Positions 1-8,883 of a stretch of DNA of 64,000 nucleotides are shown piece by piece. A model generated the notes under the pieces. It searched no databases, had not been told where the DNA came from, and saw nothing but the letters and a program-made list of their open reading frames with translations. The stretch is from Streptomyces diastatochromogenes (GTDB taxonomy: Bacteria > Actinomycetota > Actinomycetes > Streptomycetales > Streptomycetaceae). Numbering within the stretch: the first letter of the stretch is position 1; each line of letters starts with the position of its first letter. Where the stretch lies: NCBI RefSeq assembly GCF_002242805.1, contig NZ_MCGQ01000045.1, positions 22,786-86,785 on the forward strand, written 5' to 3'. The translations under genes and the position numbers were made by a program.

Positions 1-1327
1 CGTCCGCCGTGAAGGTGTGCGGACGGTCGTAGGACAGGATGCAGCAGCCCACCGGGCGGCCCGTGATGATCAGGGGCAGGAAGGCCCAGGCCTGTTTACC
101 GCTGATCCGGGGCGCCCGGGGGTGGTTGCGTGCCATGTCGTCCGGGCCGGCGAAGAAGGCGGGCACGCCGCTGGCCAGGACCTGACCGGCAGGGGTGAGG
201 TCGGTGTCCAGGGGAAGGGCGTCGAGGCGCTCGATGGTGTCTTCCGGGTAGCCGTGATGGCCGGTGATCTTCAGCCGGCCCGCGTCCACCGCGGAGAGAA
301 CCATCCCCTGGGCTCCGAAGGCGGGGAGGATCTGGTCGACGATCAGGGCGGCGACGTCCCGTACGGTGACCGTCTCCGTGAGGGCCGCGGCCAGGTGGAC
401 CAACTGGTAGAGACGTCCGGTCGGCGCCGCCGCGGGCCGCTGCGCGGGGGGCGCCGGCGGGTCCGCCGACTGCTCGGTGCACGGGGTGACACGGACGCTG
501 ATACCGCTGCTGTCCGGGTGGAGCCAGAAGGTCAGCCACTGGTCGGGCGGCCGGAGCGCGTCGAAGGAGAGCGGCGTACGGCTGACGACGGCTGTGCGGT
601 ACTGGTCCTCGTACGCGGGATCGTCCAGCCAGTGCAGCGCCTGCCAGGGCCGTGCGCCCAGCAGCTGCTCCGCGGGGCGCCCGAGGAGCCGGGCGGCGAC
701 GCCGCTGACGAAGGTGACGCGGCCCTCCAGGTCCAGGGCGACGGCACCTTCGGGCAGGCGTTCGAGGTAGTCGACCGCGGCCATTCCGGTCTGCGTGGGG
801 TGGCGTACGGTTTCGAGCGGCCAGATGCGCGGCTGCTCGGGGAAGCCGGGTGGCCCGGGTGCGTCGTCCAGCAGACGGGCCAGCCGGTGTGCGCTGGTGA
901 TGAGGTGGCCGCGTTCGCGCGGGGAGGCCTCCTGCGGGTGGTCGCCGGACCACATGAGCACGATGCCTCCCCAGCACCGTCGCACGCCGGTCAGCGGGAC
1001 GGCCGCGAGCGCGAAACGGTAGGGCAGTACGGCCGCGGTGATCGGATAGCGGCGGGACATCTCGTCCTGGCTGCCGATCCACACCAGCCGGTCGTCACGG
1101 ATCGCGTCGGCGACCGGGACGGGGGCGGTCATGGGCAGGCGCCGCCAGGTCTGGGCGAACTCGACGGGCAGCCCGCACAGCGCCACCAGGCGCAGCATCG
1201 GCTCCGGCTCCTCGATCAGGTACAGGCCGCCGATCACGGCGCCGGTACGGCGCACGACATCGGTCAGACCCGTCCCGAGCGCGTCGTCCAGTGACCCGCC
1301 ACCCTGGGGTAGATCACCGGGCCGCAT
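1..1327 (-). CDS. GAF/PAS sensor protein, C-terminus beyond the window
   Basis: The minus strand is open without a stop from an ATG at 1327 to the window edge, so at least 442 residues are present and the C-terminus is missing. A GGAGGG ribosome site lies six bases before the ATG. The first ~150 residues look like a GAF domain, followed by a PAS-like segment (EGAVALDLEGRVTFVSGVAA, then LLGRP) and a second GAF-like domain ending near SGKQAWAFLPLIITG. In streptomycetes this GAF-PAS-GAF order usually precedes a SpoIIE-type PP2C phosphatase or a histidine-kinase ATPase domain, which would be off the window. No membrane segment is seen, so a cytosolic signalling protein is likely. The output domain cannot be determined here. 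Confidence 0.72.
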   Translation of the reverse strand, partial: MRPGDLPQGGGSLDDALGTGLTDVVRRTGAVIGGLYLIEEPEPMLRLVALCGLPVEFAQTWRRLPMTAPVPVADAIRDDRLVWIGSQDEMSRRYPITAAVLPYRFALAAVPLTGVRRCWGGIVLMWSGDHPQEASPRERGHLITSAHRLARLLDDAPGPPGFPEQPRIWPLETVRHPTQTGMAAVDYLERLPEGAVALDLEGRVTFVSGVAARLLGRPAEQLLGARPWQALHWLDDPAYEDQYRTAVVSRTPLSFDALRPPDQWLTFWLHPDSSGISVRVTPCTEQSADPPAPPAQRPAAAPTGRLYQLVHLAAALTETVTVRDVAALIVDQILPAFGAQGMVLSAVDAGRLKITGHHGYPEDTIERLDALPLDTDLTPAGQVLASGVPAFFAGPDDMARNHPRAPRISGKQAWAFLPLIITGRPVGCCILSYDRPHTFTAD

Positions 1328-1546
1328 CGTGCCCTCCGCTCGCCTCCGGGCGGCGCCACCGATCCGGGCGTCGACTGTCCGAGCATCGGCCGCGCGAAGC
1401 ACAGGTTGCCTTATCGGGACCATATGTCCGATCTGGATCACTGCCAAGGCGGGACGACCCGACCAAGATCAGACTGCCTGATATCGTCCAGCGTTCGAAG
1501 GCGGGACCCAGACCGTTCCCGCCGTCCGCATTCCAGGGGGGTTGCG

Positions 1547-2530
1547 TTGTCCACGTCCTTTTCCGGTCCGTCTCGTCGTCATCTGCTGACCGGGGGCGCC
1601 GGTTTGGCGCTCGCCGCGTCCGCCGGTTCGCTGGTCTCGCCCGCGCGCGCCGCCGCCGCCGAACCGGCGACCGCCGCGCTCTACCAGCTCAAGCCGCCGC
1701 ACCTGCTGGAGGCCGAGACGCTGGTGGAGTACCTGCGGCTGCGCGCGAACCAGTGGGACCACAACCGGTACAACGTCGAGCAGACCAATGGTGAGAACCT
1801 CGGCAGAACCACGGTGACCTGGGGCCGTCCCGGGCACCCGGAGGAGTTCGAGAACCTCTCCCAGTGCGCCTCGTTCATGACGTCGCTGCTGCAGCGCTCC
1901 TACGGCGCCGACACCGCGTACGGCTGGGCCACCCCGGCCTACTTCAACCAGTACTTCCCGCCGAAGGACGGCCTGCCCCGCACCTCCTCGTTCCCCAACG
2001 CCGAGGATCTGCAGGCCGGATTCCTGAACGCCTCCAACGTGCCGCACATCGACCCGGTGACCAAGCCGGTGAACCTGCGCCCCGGCGACATCGTGGCCTG
2101 GGACTACGACCCCGACGTCAAGAGCACCCCGTACACCGGGCACACCGTGCTGATCCGCGCGTACCTCGGCACGTACGCCTCCTCCGTCGACAGCAAGCTG
2201 GGCATCACCGGGGTCGTCCCGCACCTCTTCCAGATCGTCGACTGCACCAACAGCCCGCACGGCGGCCCCGACCGCACCAGCCAGTCCAGCATCGACCGCT
2301 ACCGTGCGTACCCGGACAGCCGCGCCGAGATCGCCGACGACAACAGCACCTACACCGAGCACAGCGGTGTGGGCTACGGGCACATGATCTTCTACGCGGA
2401 CCCCGACACGTCCCTCTTCGTCGGGTACCGCTGGAGCGTCAACTCCGGCTCGCCCCAGGCCGCGGTCGCACAGCCGGTCAAGGACAAGAAGCAGATCGCG
2501 GCGGGCCGCGTCAACGCTTTCCTGGTGTAG
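1547..2530 (+). CDS. Tat-exported protein with an NlpC/CHAP-like Cys-His-Asp arrangement
   Basis: The protein is 327 residues from a TTG at 1547, which sits six bases after an AGGGGG ribosome site. This start gives a clean twin-arginine signal (SRRHLLTGG, then a hydrophobic stretch and an ARAAAA cleavage region), so export by the Tat pathway is likely. The mature part has a cysteine in QCASF (about residue 107), a histidine in GDIVAW...TGHTVLI (about 199) and an aspartate in IVDCTN (about 232). That spacing and the GDIVAW context resemble papain-like NlpC/P60 or CHAP amidases, suggesting a cell-wall or amide hydrolase. The assignment to that fold is inference; I do not recognise a named family. 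Upstream, 1328-1546 separates it from the divergent sensor gene and has only a weak ATCAG-N5-CTGAT dyad at 1468-1482. Confidence 0.7.
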   Translation: MSTSFSGPSRRHLLTGGAGLALAASAGSLVSPARAAAAEPATAALYQLKPPHLLEAETLVEYLRLRANQWDHNRYNVEQTNGENLGRTTVTWGRPGHPEEFENLSQCASFMTSLLQRSYGADTAYGWATPAYFNQYFPPKDGLPRTSSFPNAEDLQAGFLNASNVPHIDPVTKPVNLRPGDIVAWDYDPDVKSTPYTGHTVLIRAYLGTYASSVDSKLGITGVVPHLFQIVDCTNSPHGGPDRTSQSSIDRYRAYPDSRAEIADDNSTYTEHSGVGYGHMIFYADPDTSLFVGYRWSVNSGSPQAAVAQPVKDKKQIAAGRVNAFLV

Positions 2531-2661
2531 CCGGGGCGCTGCCGGGCCGGGGCCGCCCAGACCGTGAAATCGGCGCCCGGGCGTGCCGCGGCCGGCACCC
2601 GACGGCGCAGCACGGCGTTGCGAGGCGCATCGTGCCCGACAGCCGGTGCCTATGGTGGGCT

Positions 2662-3879
2662 GTGATCAGCAGCGACGCAGAGCCTCGCCGACGGGGTGGA
2701 GGGCGCCCGGGGTACAAGTCCGCAGCGGGCGTCTTCGCCGTCGGCATGATGGGCACCACCCTGCCCACACCGCTGTACGGGTTGTACCGGGAGCAGATCG
2801 GGTTCTCCGAACTGATCGTGACGGTGGTGTTCGCCGTCTACGCGGTGGGCGTCATCGCCGCCCTGCTGATCGCCGGCGGCTTCTCCGACGTGCTAGGACG
2901 ACGGCCGGTGCTGCTGGCCGCGCTCGGCCTGGCCGCCCTCAGCGCGGTGTGCTTCCTGTCCGAGGGCGGACTGCCGCTGCTGTACACGGGCCGGGTGCTG
3001 TCGGGCTTCTCGGCCGGTCTGCTGAGCGGCACGGGCACCGCGGCCGTACTCGAACTGGCCCCGCCCGACCGACGCGGCCGTGCCGGACTGGCGGCGACCG
3101 CGGCCAACATGGGCGGTCTGGGACTCGGCCCGCTCCTTTCCGGTTTCCTCGCCGAGTACGCCCCTTGGCCGCTCAAGCTGCCGTTCGTCGCCCATCTGGC
3201 GCTCCTGGCCATCGCCACGGTGGTCGTCTGTCTGCTGCCCGAGACCGTGCGCCGCAGCGTTCCGCGCCCGTCGCTGCGACCTCAGGGCATGACGGTTCCG
3301 CCGGAGGTGCGCGGGGTGTTCGCACCGTGCGCCCTCGCCGCCTTCGCGGGCTTCTCCATGCTCGGCCTGTTCACGGCCGTCGCCCCGGCCTTTCTCACGG
3401 AGACCCTGGGGGTGCACAACCTGGCGGTCACCGGTGCCGTCGCCTTCTGCGTGTTCTGCGCCTCGACCGCCGGTCAGCTGCTTATGGGACCGGTCGGCGC
3501 GCGCCGCTCCCTGCCCTGGGGCTGCGCGGTGCTCGTCGCCGGCCTCCTGCTCATCGCGGCCTCGCTGCTCCTGGAGTCCTTCCCGGTGCTGCTGGCCGGG
3601 GCGGTGACCGGTGGCGTGGGGCAGGGGATGGCGTTCCGCGCCGGACTGACCGAGGTGAGCACCGCGGCGCCCCCGGCGCACCAAGGTGCCACCATCTCGG
3701 CCTTCTTCGTCGTCGCGTACGTGGGGATCTCGCTGCCGGTCGTCGGAGTGGGGGCCATGACGGTGGCGCTGGGGCTGCGCGGGGCCGGTCTGGTGTTCAC
3801 GGGGTGCGCGGTCCTGCTGGTGACGGCAGTGGGCATCCATGTGCGACGGAACCTGTCCCCGGCCACCGTCCGGCGATGA
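2662..3879 (+). CDS. MFS transporter, 12-TM type
   Basis: The protein is about 405 residues of alternating hydrophobic segments. The loop after the second segment carries the MFS signature (GGFSDVLGRRPVLL), with a central charged loop near residue 200, so two six-helix halves are expected. It is probably a drug or metabolite exporter in the cytoplasmic membrane; the substrate is unknown. The start is uncertain. GTG 2662 follows TATGGT (2651-2656) by five bases, which would fit a leaderless transcript. An in-frame GTG at 2632 is the alternative. It lies 131 bases after the exported hydrolase-like gene and about 90 bases before a lipoprotein gene on the same strand. Confidence 0.82.
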   Translation: MISSDAEPRRRGGGRPGYKSAAGVFAVGMMGTTLPTPLYGLYREQIGFSELIVTVVFAVYAVGVIAALLIAGGFSDVLGRRPVLLAALGLAALSAVCFLSEGGLPLLYTGRVLSGFSAGLLSGTGTAAVLELAPPDRRGRAGLAATAANMGGLGLGPLLSGFLAEYAPWPLKLPFVAHLALLAIATVVVCLLPETVRRSVPRPSLRPQGMTVPPEVRGVFAPCALAAFAGFSMLGLFTAVAPAFLTETLGVHNLAVTGAVAFCVFCASTAGQLLMGPVGARRSLPWGCAVLVAGLLLIAASLLLESFPVLLAGAVTGGVGQGMAFRAGLTEVSTAAPPAHQGATISAFFVVAYVGISLPVVGVGAMTVALGLRGAGLVFTGCAVLLVTAVGIHVRRNLSPATVRR

Positions 3880-3965
3880 ACCGAGGCTCATCACCCGTGG
3901 GGTGAACGTCCCGCGGTCCTCCGGCGTCGAAGGAGAAACAGTCCGCGCAGGTGAAAGGCCCGCAC

Positions 3966-4436
3966 ATGAGATCCGTCCGTCTGGTCCCCCGGTCCGCGCT
4001 GCCGCACCTCGTACTGATCGCGGGGCTCGTCTGGTCAACCGCCGCGTGCCAGGAGGAGGCCGAGTCCGGCGCAGCGGCGCAGGCGGAGAGCACCGCCTGG
4101 AAGGAGCCGTCGGCGTACACGTACACCCTGAAGTCGACCGGGGGAGAGCGGCTCCTGATCGGCACCTTCCGGGTGACCGTGCGGGAGGGGAGGGCGGTGC
4201 GTGTGGTGGGGCTGGACGAGGAGAGCCGCGATGTGGTGCGGCGGTCGCCGGGGGCGGTGCCCACCATCGGTGGACTGCTGAAGGAGCTGAAACAGGCGCG
4301 TCGCGACGGTGCGGACACGGCGGAGGCGGAGTACTCGACCACCGGGTATCCACGCAGCATCACCCTGGACTGGTCGGCGAACGCCGTCGACGACGAAGCC
4401 CGGTACGTGATCAGCGACTACGTGGCCGCGCACTAG
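3966..4436 (+). CDS. small lipoprotein, DUF6174-like
   Basis: This 156-residue protein begins at ATG 3966, seven bases after GAAAGG; an in-frame GTG at 3951 lacks a ribosome site. The N-terminus is a lipoprotein signal: basic MRSVR, a hydrophobic stretch LVLIAGLVW, and the lipobox STAAC. The mature domain starts with SAYTYTLKS and ends with YPRSITLDWSANAVDDEARYVI, a pattern I associate with the DUF6174 family (a small beta-rich domain of unknown role). It should be anchored on the outer face of the cytoplasmic membrane. The family match is from memory and the function is unknown. Confidence 0.75.
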   Translation: MRSVRLVPRSALPHLVLIAGLVWSTAACQEEAESGAAAQAESTAWKEPSAYTYTLKSTGGERLLIGTFRVTVREGRAVRVVGLDEESRDVVRRSPGAVPTIGGLLKELKQARRDGADTAEAEYSTTGYPRSITLDWSANAVDDEARYVISDYVAAH

Positions 4437-4461
4437 CAGGGCGGCCCGGCCTTGAGGCGTC

Positions 4462-4707
4462 TCACTTGAAGTAGACGAGGATGCGCCCGGTGTTGCCGGA
4501 GTCGACCTCCCGGCGCACGTACAGCTTCCTGATGTGCTTCTGATCGAGGAACGCGAGGACGCGCGCCCGGAGCTGCCCTGATCCCTTGCCCGGAATGATC
4601 TCCGCGACCGGTTCGCCCGCGTTGTTGGCCTTGAAGACGAACTGCCGCAGCGCCAGTTCGATGTCGCGGTTGTTGCGGAAGAGGGGATGGAGATCGAGGG
4701 ACATCAT
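4462..4707 (-). CDS. Smr-domain protein
   Basis: This 81-residue protein starts at the first ATG of an ATGATG pair, eight bases after AGGAGG; a longer frame exists upstream but has no ribosome site. Nearly the whole protein is an Smr domain: LDLHPLF near the N-terminus and the conserved IIPGKGSGQLR loop. Smr domains occur as the C-terminal nuclease domain of MutS2 and as stand-alone small proteins; the latter have been linked to nucleic-acid cleavage and ribosome rescue. This copy carries only the core domain, so the substrate is open. It is divergent from the PaaX-like gene with 73 bases between the starts. Confidence 0.82.
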   Translation of the reverse strand: MMSLDLHPLFRNNRDIELALRQFVFKANNAGEPVAEIIPGKGSGQLRARVLAFLDQKHIRKLYVRREVDSGNTGRILVYFK

Positions 4708-4780
4708 GGGGGGTCTCCTCCTGGTGTGTGCGTGCCGATGCGGCAGTCTCGCACCGCGGAGGCCGTCGTACCGTAGCCCC

Positions 4781-5605
4781 GTGTCCACAGCATCCCTCCG
4801 CCCGCAGTCCCTGGTGCTCACCTTCCTCGGTGACCATGTCCTGGACCAGGACGTCTGTGTCTACTCCGGCAGTCTGATCGACGTCTTCGGGCGGGTCGGG
4901 GTAGGGGAGCAGGCCACCCGGTCCACGCTCACCCGGATGGTGAACCGTGGTCTGCTGCGCAGGCAGCGGGAGGGCCGGCGCACCTACTTCGGGCTCACCG
5001 ACCGCTCCGAGGCGATCCTGCGGGACGGGCAGCGGCGGATCTGGAAGACGGGCGCGGTCAACAGCGAGTGGGACGGCACCTGGACCCTGCTCGGCTTCTC
5101 GCTCCCGGACTCCTGGCAGCGCCAGCGCCACGACCTGCGCTCACAGCTGACCTGGAGCGGCTTCGGGGCCCTGTTCAGCGGGTTGTGGATCGCGCCCGGT
5201 GAGGTCGACGTGTCCGGCATCGTCGCCGAACTCGGCCTGGCCGCGCACGTGAAGGTGTTCCGGGCGCGCGCGGAGACCGGCATGGACATCGCCGAGATGA
5301 TCCACGACACCTGGGACCTGGACGAACTGGCCGCCCGCTACCGGGCGTTCGAGGCCGACTGGCGGCCGCTCACGGACGACGCCGGAAACCGCCCGGCGGA
5401 GGAGGCCCTCGCCCTGGGGCTGCGGATGACCTGCGAGTGGCTGCAGGTGATCCGCCGAGACCCCCGGCTGCCCGTCCGCCACCTGCCCGACACGTGGCCG
5501 GCGACCAGTGCCGAGAAGACCTTCCGCACGGTCCACGCCCTGCTGGACGCCGCGGCGCGCGACGCCGCTCGCCGGATCATCGACACGATCCCGGCCGCTT
5601 CCTGA
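4781..5605 (+). CDS. PaaX-family transcriptional regulator
   Basis: The protein is 274 residues from GTG 4781. The N-terminal winged helix (about residues 5-75) has QATRSTLTRMVNRGLLRRQREGRR split over the recognition region, followed by the PaaX central domain (WDGTWTLLGFSLPDS) and a C-terminal domain ending in the helix before AARRII. PaaX is the phenylacetyl-CoA-responsive repressor in enterobacteria; actinobacterial paralogues control diverse operons, and no paa catabolic genes are nearby. TACCGT at 4769-4774 followed by six bases and the GTG suggests a leaderless message. The most obvious local target is the downstream secreted hydrolase, whose promoter carries a palindrome at 5708-5719. 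Confidence 0.85.
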   Translation: MSTASLRPQSLVLTFLGDHVLDQDVCVYSGSLIDVFGRVGVGEQATRSTLTRMVNRGLLRRQREGRRTYFGLTDRSEAILRDGQRRIWKTGAVNSEWDGTWTLLGFSLPDSWQRQRHDLRSQLTWSGFGALFSGLWIAPGEVDVSGIVAELGLAAHVKVFRARAETGMDIAEMIHDTWDLDELAARYRAFEADWRPLTDDAGNRPAEEALALGLRMTCEWLQVIRRDPRLPVRHLPDTWPATSAEKTFRTVHALLDAAARDAARRIIDTIPAAS

Positions 5606-5657
5606 CCCTCGGCGACACCGGGCGGGCCCCTCGCACCAGCCAATGTTGTGCATTCCA

Positions 5658-5686
5658 TTGACGCCCGCAAGAAAACAGCCCTACAT
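5658..5686 (+). promoter_or_regulatory. sigma-70-type promoter of the secreted hydrolase
   Basis: TTGACG (5658-5663) is followed by a 17-base spacer and CTACAT (5681-5686). This matches the principal-sigma consensus well. Transcription would begin near 5693, giving a leader of roughly 78 bases before the ATG at 5771. Confidence 0.6.
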
Positions 5687-5707
5687 TCCCTGGCGTTCCC
5701 CCTACGT

Positions 5708-5719
5708 TCAGTGCACTGA
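5708..5719. promoter_or_regulatory. 12-bp perfect palindrome, possible operator
   Basis: TCAGTGCACTGA is a perfect dyad about 15 bases after the predicted transcription start. The position suits a repressor roadblock. The adjacent PaaX-like regulator is the simplest candidate ligand, but nothing in the sequence proves it. Confidence 0.35.
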
Positions 5720-5770
5720 GCATCGGCCATCACTTGCTCCCGCCCCCCTCACTCATCAGGAGCCACCGCC

Positions 5771-7135
5771 ATGCGTAACCGACTCCGCCTCTCCCTCGTC
5801 GCCCTGGCCACGGCCGCGGTCACGGCCCTCACCACCGGCCCCGCCCCGGCCGCTGCGACGGACACCGGCCACCTCACCGGCACCCTCGCCGACGGAGCGA
5901 CCTGGACCGCCGACGTCCCGGCCGACTGGAACGGCACGCTGCTGCTGTTCAGCCACGGCTTCGGCCCGCTCGTCGCCCGGGACGCGCCCACCGACGCCGT
6001 ACGCACCGAACTGCTGCGGGAGGGGTACGCGCTGGCCGGCTCCTCCTACGACCCGAACGGCTCGATGTGGGCCCTGAACAGCGCGGAACGGGACCAGTTC
6101 GCCACCCTCGACGCCGTCACCGCGCGCATCGGCGCACCGCGCCGCACCCTCGCCGTCGGCACCTCCATGGGCGGGCTCGTCAACGCCAGGATCGCCCGCG
6201 ACGGCACCGGCCGCATCGACGGCGCGCTCGGCCTGTGCGGGCTCGTGGCCGGCGGCACCGACCTCGACAACTACCAGCTCGACGCCGAATACACCCTCGC
6301 CCGGCTGCTGCTGCCCGAGCGGCAGGTCACACTCGTCCGGTTCACCTCGGCCGACGAGGCCGCCGGCACGGCGCGGCAGCTCACCGCGGCCGTCACCGCG
6401 GCCCAGTCGACCCCGCGGGGCCGCGCCCGCATCGCGCTGGCCGCGGCCTTCCTCAACCTGCCCACCTGGGCCCCGGGCCGCACCGCCCCCGCGCCGACCG
6501 ACTGGGCCGGACAGCAGGAGCAGCAGTACGCCTGGTTCGCGAACGGCATCCTCTCCTTCGTCGAGGGCGGCCGGTACGCCGTGGAGCAGTCCGTCGGCGG
6601 CAACAACTCCTGGAACCGGGGCGTCGACTACACCCGCCTGCTGGCCGGATCGGCGCACGCCCCGCAGGTCCGCGCGCTGTACCGGGCGGCCGGGCTCGAC
6701 CTGGACGCCGACCTCGACGCCCTCACCACGGGCGCCTCGGTCACCGCCGACCCGGCCGCCGTGTACACCGCGGCACGCACCTCCACGGCCTACCCCGGGC
6801 CCGCCGTACCGCTGCTGGACGTGCACACCACCGCCGACAACCTCGTCCCCGTCGAGCAGGAGCGCCGGTTCGCCGACCGTGTCCAGGCCGCCGGCCGCGG
6901 GGCGCTGCTCCGCCAGGCCTACGTCGAGCGCCAGGGCCACTGCACCTTCACCACCGCCGAGACGGTCGCCGCCCTCCACGCCCTCGAACACCGCGTCACC
7001 ACCGGCAGCTGGGCCGCCGCCACCCCGGCCGCCCTGCAGCGATCGGCCACGGCGAGCGGCCTGGACGGAGCGGCCTATGTGCCGTACCGCCCCGCGCGCC
7101 TGACGGTGGGCCGCGACCGTCCCGACCACGACTGA
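5771..7135 (+). CDS. secreted alpha/beta hydrolase
   Basis: The 454-residue protein has an AGGAG site eight bases before ATG 5771. A Sec signal peptide (MRNRLRLSLVALATAAVTAL, cleaved after PAPAAA) is clear. The mature enzyme is an alpha/beta hydrolase: FSHGFG forms the oxyanion loop, GTSMGG holds the nucleophile serine, DVHTTADNLVP supplies the acid, and RQGHCTF carries the histidine. It resembles actinobacterial extracellular esterases or peptidase-like hydrolases; the substrate is unknown. The last 20 codons (AYVPYRPARLTVGRD onward) are repeated in degraded form just after the stop codon. The upstream promoter and palindrome suggest regulated expression, possibly by the PaaX-like gene before it. 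Confidence 0.85.
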   Translation: MRNRLRLSLVALATAAVTALTTGPAPAAATDTGHLTGTLADGATWTADVPADWNGTLLLFSHGFGPLVARDAPTDAVRTELLREGYALAGSSYDPNGSMWALNSAERDQFATLDAVTARIGAPRRTLAVGTSMGGLVNARIARDGTGRIDGALGLCGLVAGGTDLDNYQLDAEYTLARLLLPERQVTLVRFTSADEAAGTARQLTAAVTAAQSTPRGRARIALAAAFLNLPTWAPGRTAPAPTDWAGQQEQQYAWFANGILSFVEGGRYAVEQSVGGNNSWNRGVDYTRLLAGSAHAPQVRALYRAAGLDLDADLDALTTGASVTADPAAVYTAARTSTAYPGPAVPLLDVHTTADNLVPVEQERRFADRVQAAGRGALLRQAYVERQGHCTFTTAETVAALHALEHRVTTGSWAAATPAALQRSATASGLDGAAYVPYRPARLTVGRDRPDHD

Positions 7136-7270
7136 AGGCCTATGTGCCCTACTACCCCGCCCGCCTGACGGTCGGCCGCGACCGCCCGGACCACGTCTGA
7201 CGGCCTACGTGGCCCCTCGCCCCGACCACGCCTGACGGCCTCCAAGCCCCCTCGCCCCGACCCGCCCGCC
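7073..7270 (+). repeat. decaying tandem repeat of the hydrolase 3' end
   Basis: A 65-base unit covering the last 20 codons and stop (7073-7137) is repeated at 7138-7202 with 8 mismatches. A shortened third copy follows at 7203-7237 and a more eroded fourth from 7238. Each of the first three units ends in TGA plus two bases before the next GCC. Five of the eight mismatches between units 1 and 2 are silent third-codon changes, although unit 2 lies after the stop and in another frame. Confidence 0.85.
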
Positions 7271-7299
7271 CCTTCACCTCGCTCACGATGGGACCTCCG

Positions 7300-8883
7300 A
7301 TGCCTCGAACCCCAGACCCGGCGCCGTCCCGCGCCTCCCTCCCCGTCGGCACCCTCGTCGCCGGCTGTCTCGCCGTCTGCCTGGCGCAGATCGGCCTCGC
7401 CATGCCGGCCACCCTCAACGGCCTGTTCCAGGAACACCTGCACCCCGTCGGCTCCCAACTCACCTGGATATCGGACGCGTTCCTGCTGCCCGTGGCGGTC
7501 CTGGAGCTGAGCTTCGGTGTCCTCGGCGACCTCTTCGGCCGCCGGCGGCTGCTCATCGGCGGAGCGCTGCTGCTGTGCGCGGGCGAGGTCGTCGCCGCCA
7601 CCGCGTCCGGCATCCACCAGCTGTGGGCGGGACAGGCGCTGGCCGGACTGGGCGCGGCCGCGCTGTTCCCGACCTCGCTCGCGATGATCGCGGCCGGGAC
7701 TCCGTCCGGCGCCCAGCGGGCCCGGGCCATCGCCGTCTGGGCGTCCAGCCTGTCCGCCGGCGGCTTCCTCGCCCCGCTGCTCGGTGGCGTCACCGGCACC
7801 TACGGCTCCTGGCGGTCGGCGTTCATCGTGGTCGCCGTACTCGCCGCCGCGAGCGCGCTCGTCAGTCTGCTGGCAGCCGCCGACTCCCGTGCACCGGAAG
7901 GGCGTTCACTCGACGTCGCCGGTCAGGTCACCATCGGGATCGGCCTGTTCGCGCTCCTCTACGCCGTCATCCAGGGACCGACGGACGGCTGGGGCTCCAC
8001 GCCGGTGGTCGTCGCCTTCGTGCTCGCCGCCGTCTTCCTCGCCCTGTTCGTCGCCGCCGAACTGCGCGCCCGCTCGCCCCTGTTGCGCCTGGACCTCTTC
8101 CGCAACCGGTCCTTCGCCATCGCCGCGGTCGTCGCCGTCGTCGGCATGTTCAGCTTCCTGGGCACGGCCTACGCGGCCAGCATCCGGCTCGGCCCGATCC
8201 AGCACCAGAGCCCGCTGCGGACGGCGTTCGCGTTCCTGCTGCTCAACGGGCTCACCCCGTTCCTCACCCCGCTGACCTCCAGACTGCTGCACCGCCTGCA
8301 CGCGCGCGTGCCGCTCACCATCGGCCTGGCCCTGATCGCAGCGGGCGACTTCCTCGCCGCCACCCTGGACGTCGACGACCGGGCGCTGAGCTCCCTGATC
8401 CTGCCGCTCGGCCTGGTCGGCGTCGGATTCGCCCTCACGGTGTCGTCGATCACCGCGACCGCCGTCAACACGGTTCCGGTCCACCTGGCGGGCATGGCCA
8501 GTGGCGCCACCAACCTGCTGCGCGACTTCGGCTTCACCCTCGGCCCCGCCGTCATCGGCGCCGTGGCACTCGGCCAGGCGGCCACTCGGGTGTCGACGTC
8601 GCTGGCCACGGCGCCCGGCCTGAGCACGGAGTCACGGGGCGCGGCACACGAGGTGCTGAAGGAGGGCGGCCCGCTCGCGCTCAACTCCGTACCTGCCGAG
8701 TCCGCACCCGGAGCGGCCCGCGCCTACGCCCTCGACGCCCTCGGCCACGGCTACGCCATCGGATTCGTGGTGTGCGGCTGCGCCGCCCTGTTCTCCGCGC
8801 TGCTCGTCGTCACGGCGCTGCGGGGAGAGGGCGCGACCGAGGCCGCGCAGCAGCCGGAGGTGAAACACCCAGCGTTGTCATGA
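7300..8883 (+). CDS. MFS drug exporter, 14-TM DHA2 type
   Basis: The protein is 527 residues from ATG 7300; ATG 7288 is in frame and equally poor in ribosome-site signal. It has the EmrB/QacA pattern: WISDAFLLPVAVLELSFG in the first segments, GDLFGRRRLLIGG (motif A), and a long hydrophobic chain consistent with 14 helices. Members export amphipathic drugs or endogenous metabolites by proton antiport. Its stop codon overlaps the stop of the convergent monooxygenase gene by six bases (8878-8883, TCATGA). It lies directly after the repeat array that follows the secreted hydrolase and may be co-transcribed with it. Confidence 0.85.
   Translation: MPRTPDPAPSRASLPVGTLVAGCLAVCLAQIGLAMPATLNGLFQEHLHPVGSQLTWISDAFLLPVAVLELSFGVLGDLFGRRRLLIGGALLLCAGEVVAATASGIHQLWAGQALAGLGAAALFPTSLAMIAAGTPSGAQRARAIAVWASSLSAGGFLAPLLGGVTGTYGSWRSAFIVVAVLAAASALVSLLAAADSRAPEGRSLDVAGQVTIGIGLFALLYAVIQGPTDGWGSTPVVVAFVLAAVFLALFVAAELRARSPLLRLDLFRNRSFAIAAVVAVVGMFSFLGTAYAASIRLGPIQHQSPLRTAFAFLLLNGLTPFLTPLTSRLLHRLHARVPLTIGLALIAAGDFLAATLDVDDRALSSLILPLGLVGVGFALTVSSITATAVNTVPVHLAGMASGATNLLRDFGFTLGPAVIGAVALGQAATRVSTSLATAPGLSTESRGAAHEVLKEGGPLALNSVPAESAPGAARAYALDALGHGYAIGFVVCGCAALFSALLVVTALRGEGATEAAQQPEVKHPALS

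Noticed and set aside
17..1294. 425-codon plus-strand frame
   Set aside because: It is the shadow of the GAF/PAS gene on the other strand: no ribosome site, low-complexity Gly/Arg/Val composition and no recognisable domain.
1468..1482. ATCAG-N5-CTGAT dyad between the first two genes
   Set aside because: Five-base arms without a promoter in register; too weak to list as an operator.
2893..4353. 486-codon minus-strand frame across the MFS and lipoprotein genes
   Set aside because: Composition is typical of GC-driven antisense frames; the MFS helices and lipobox are on the plus strand.
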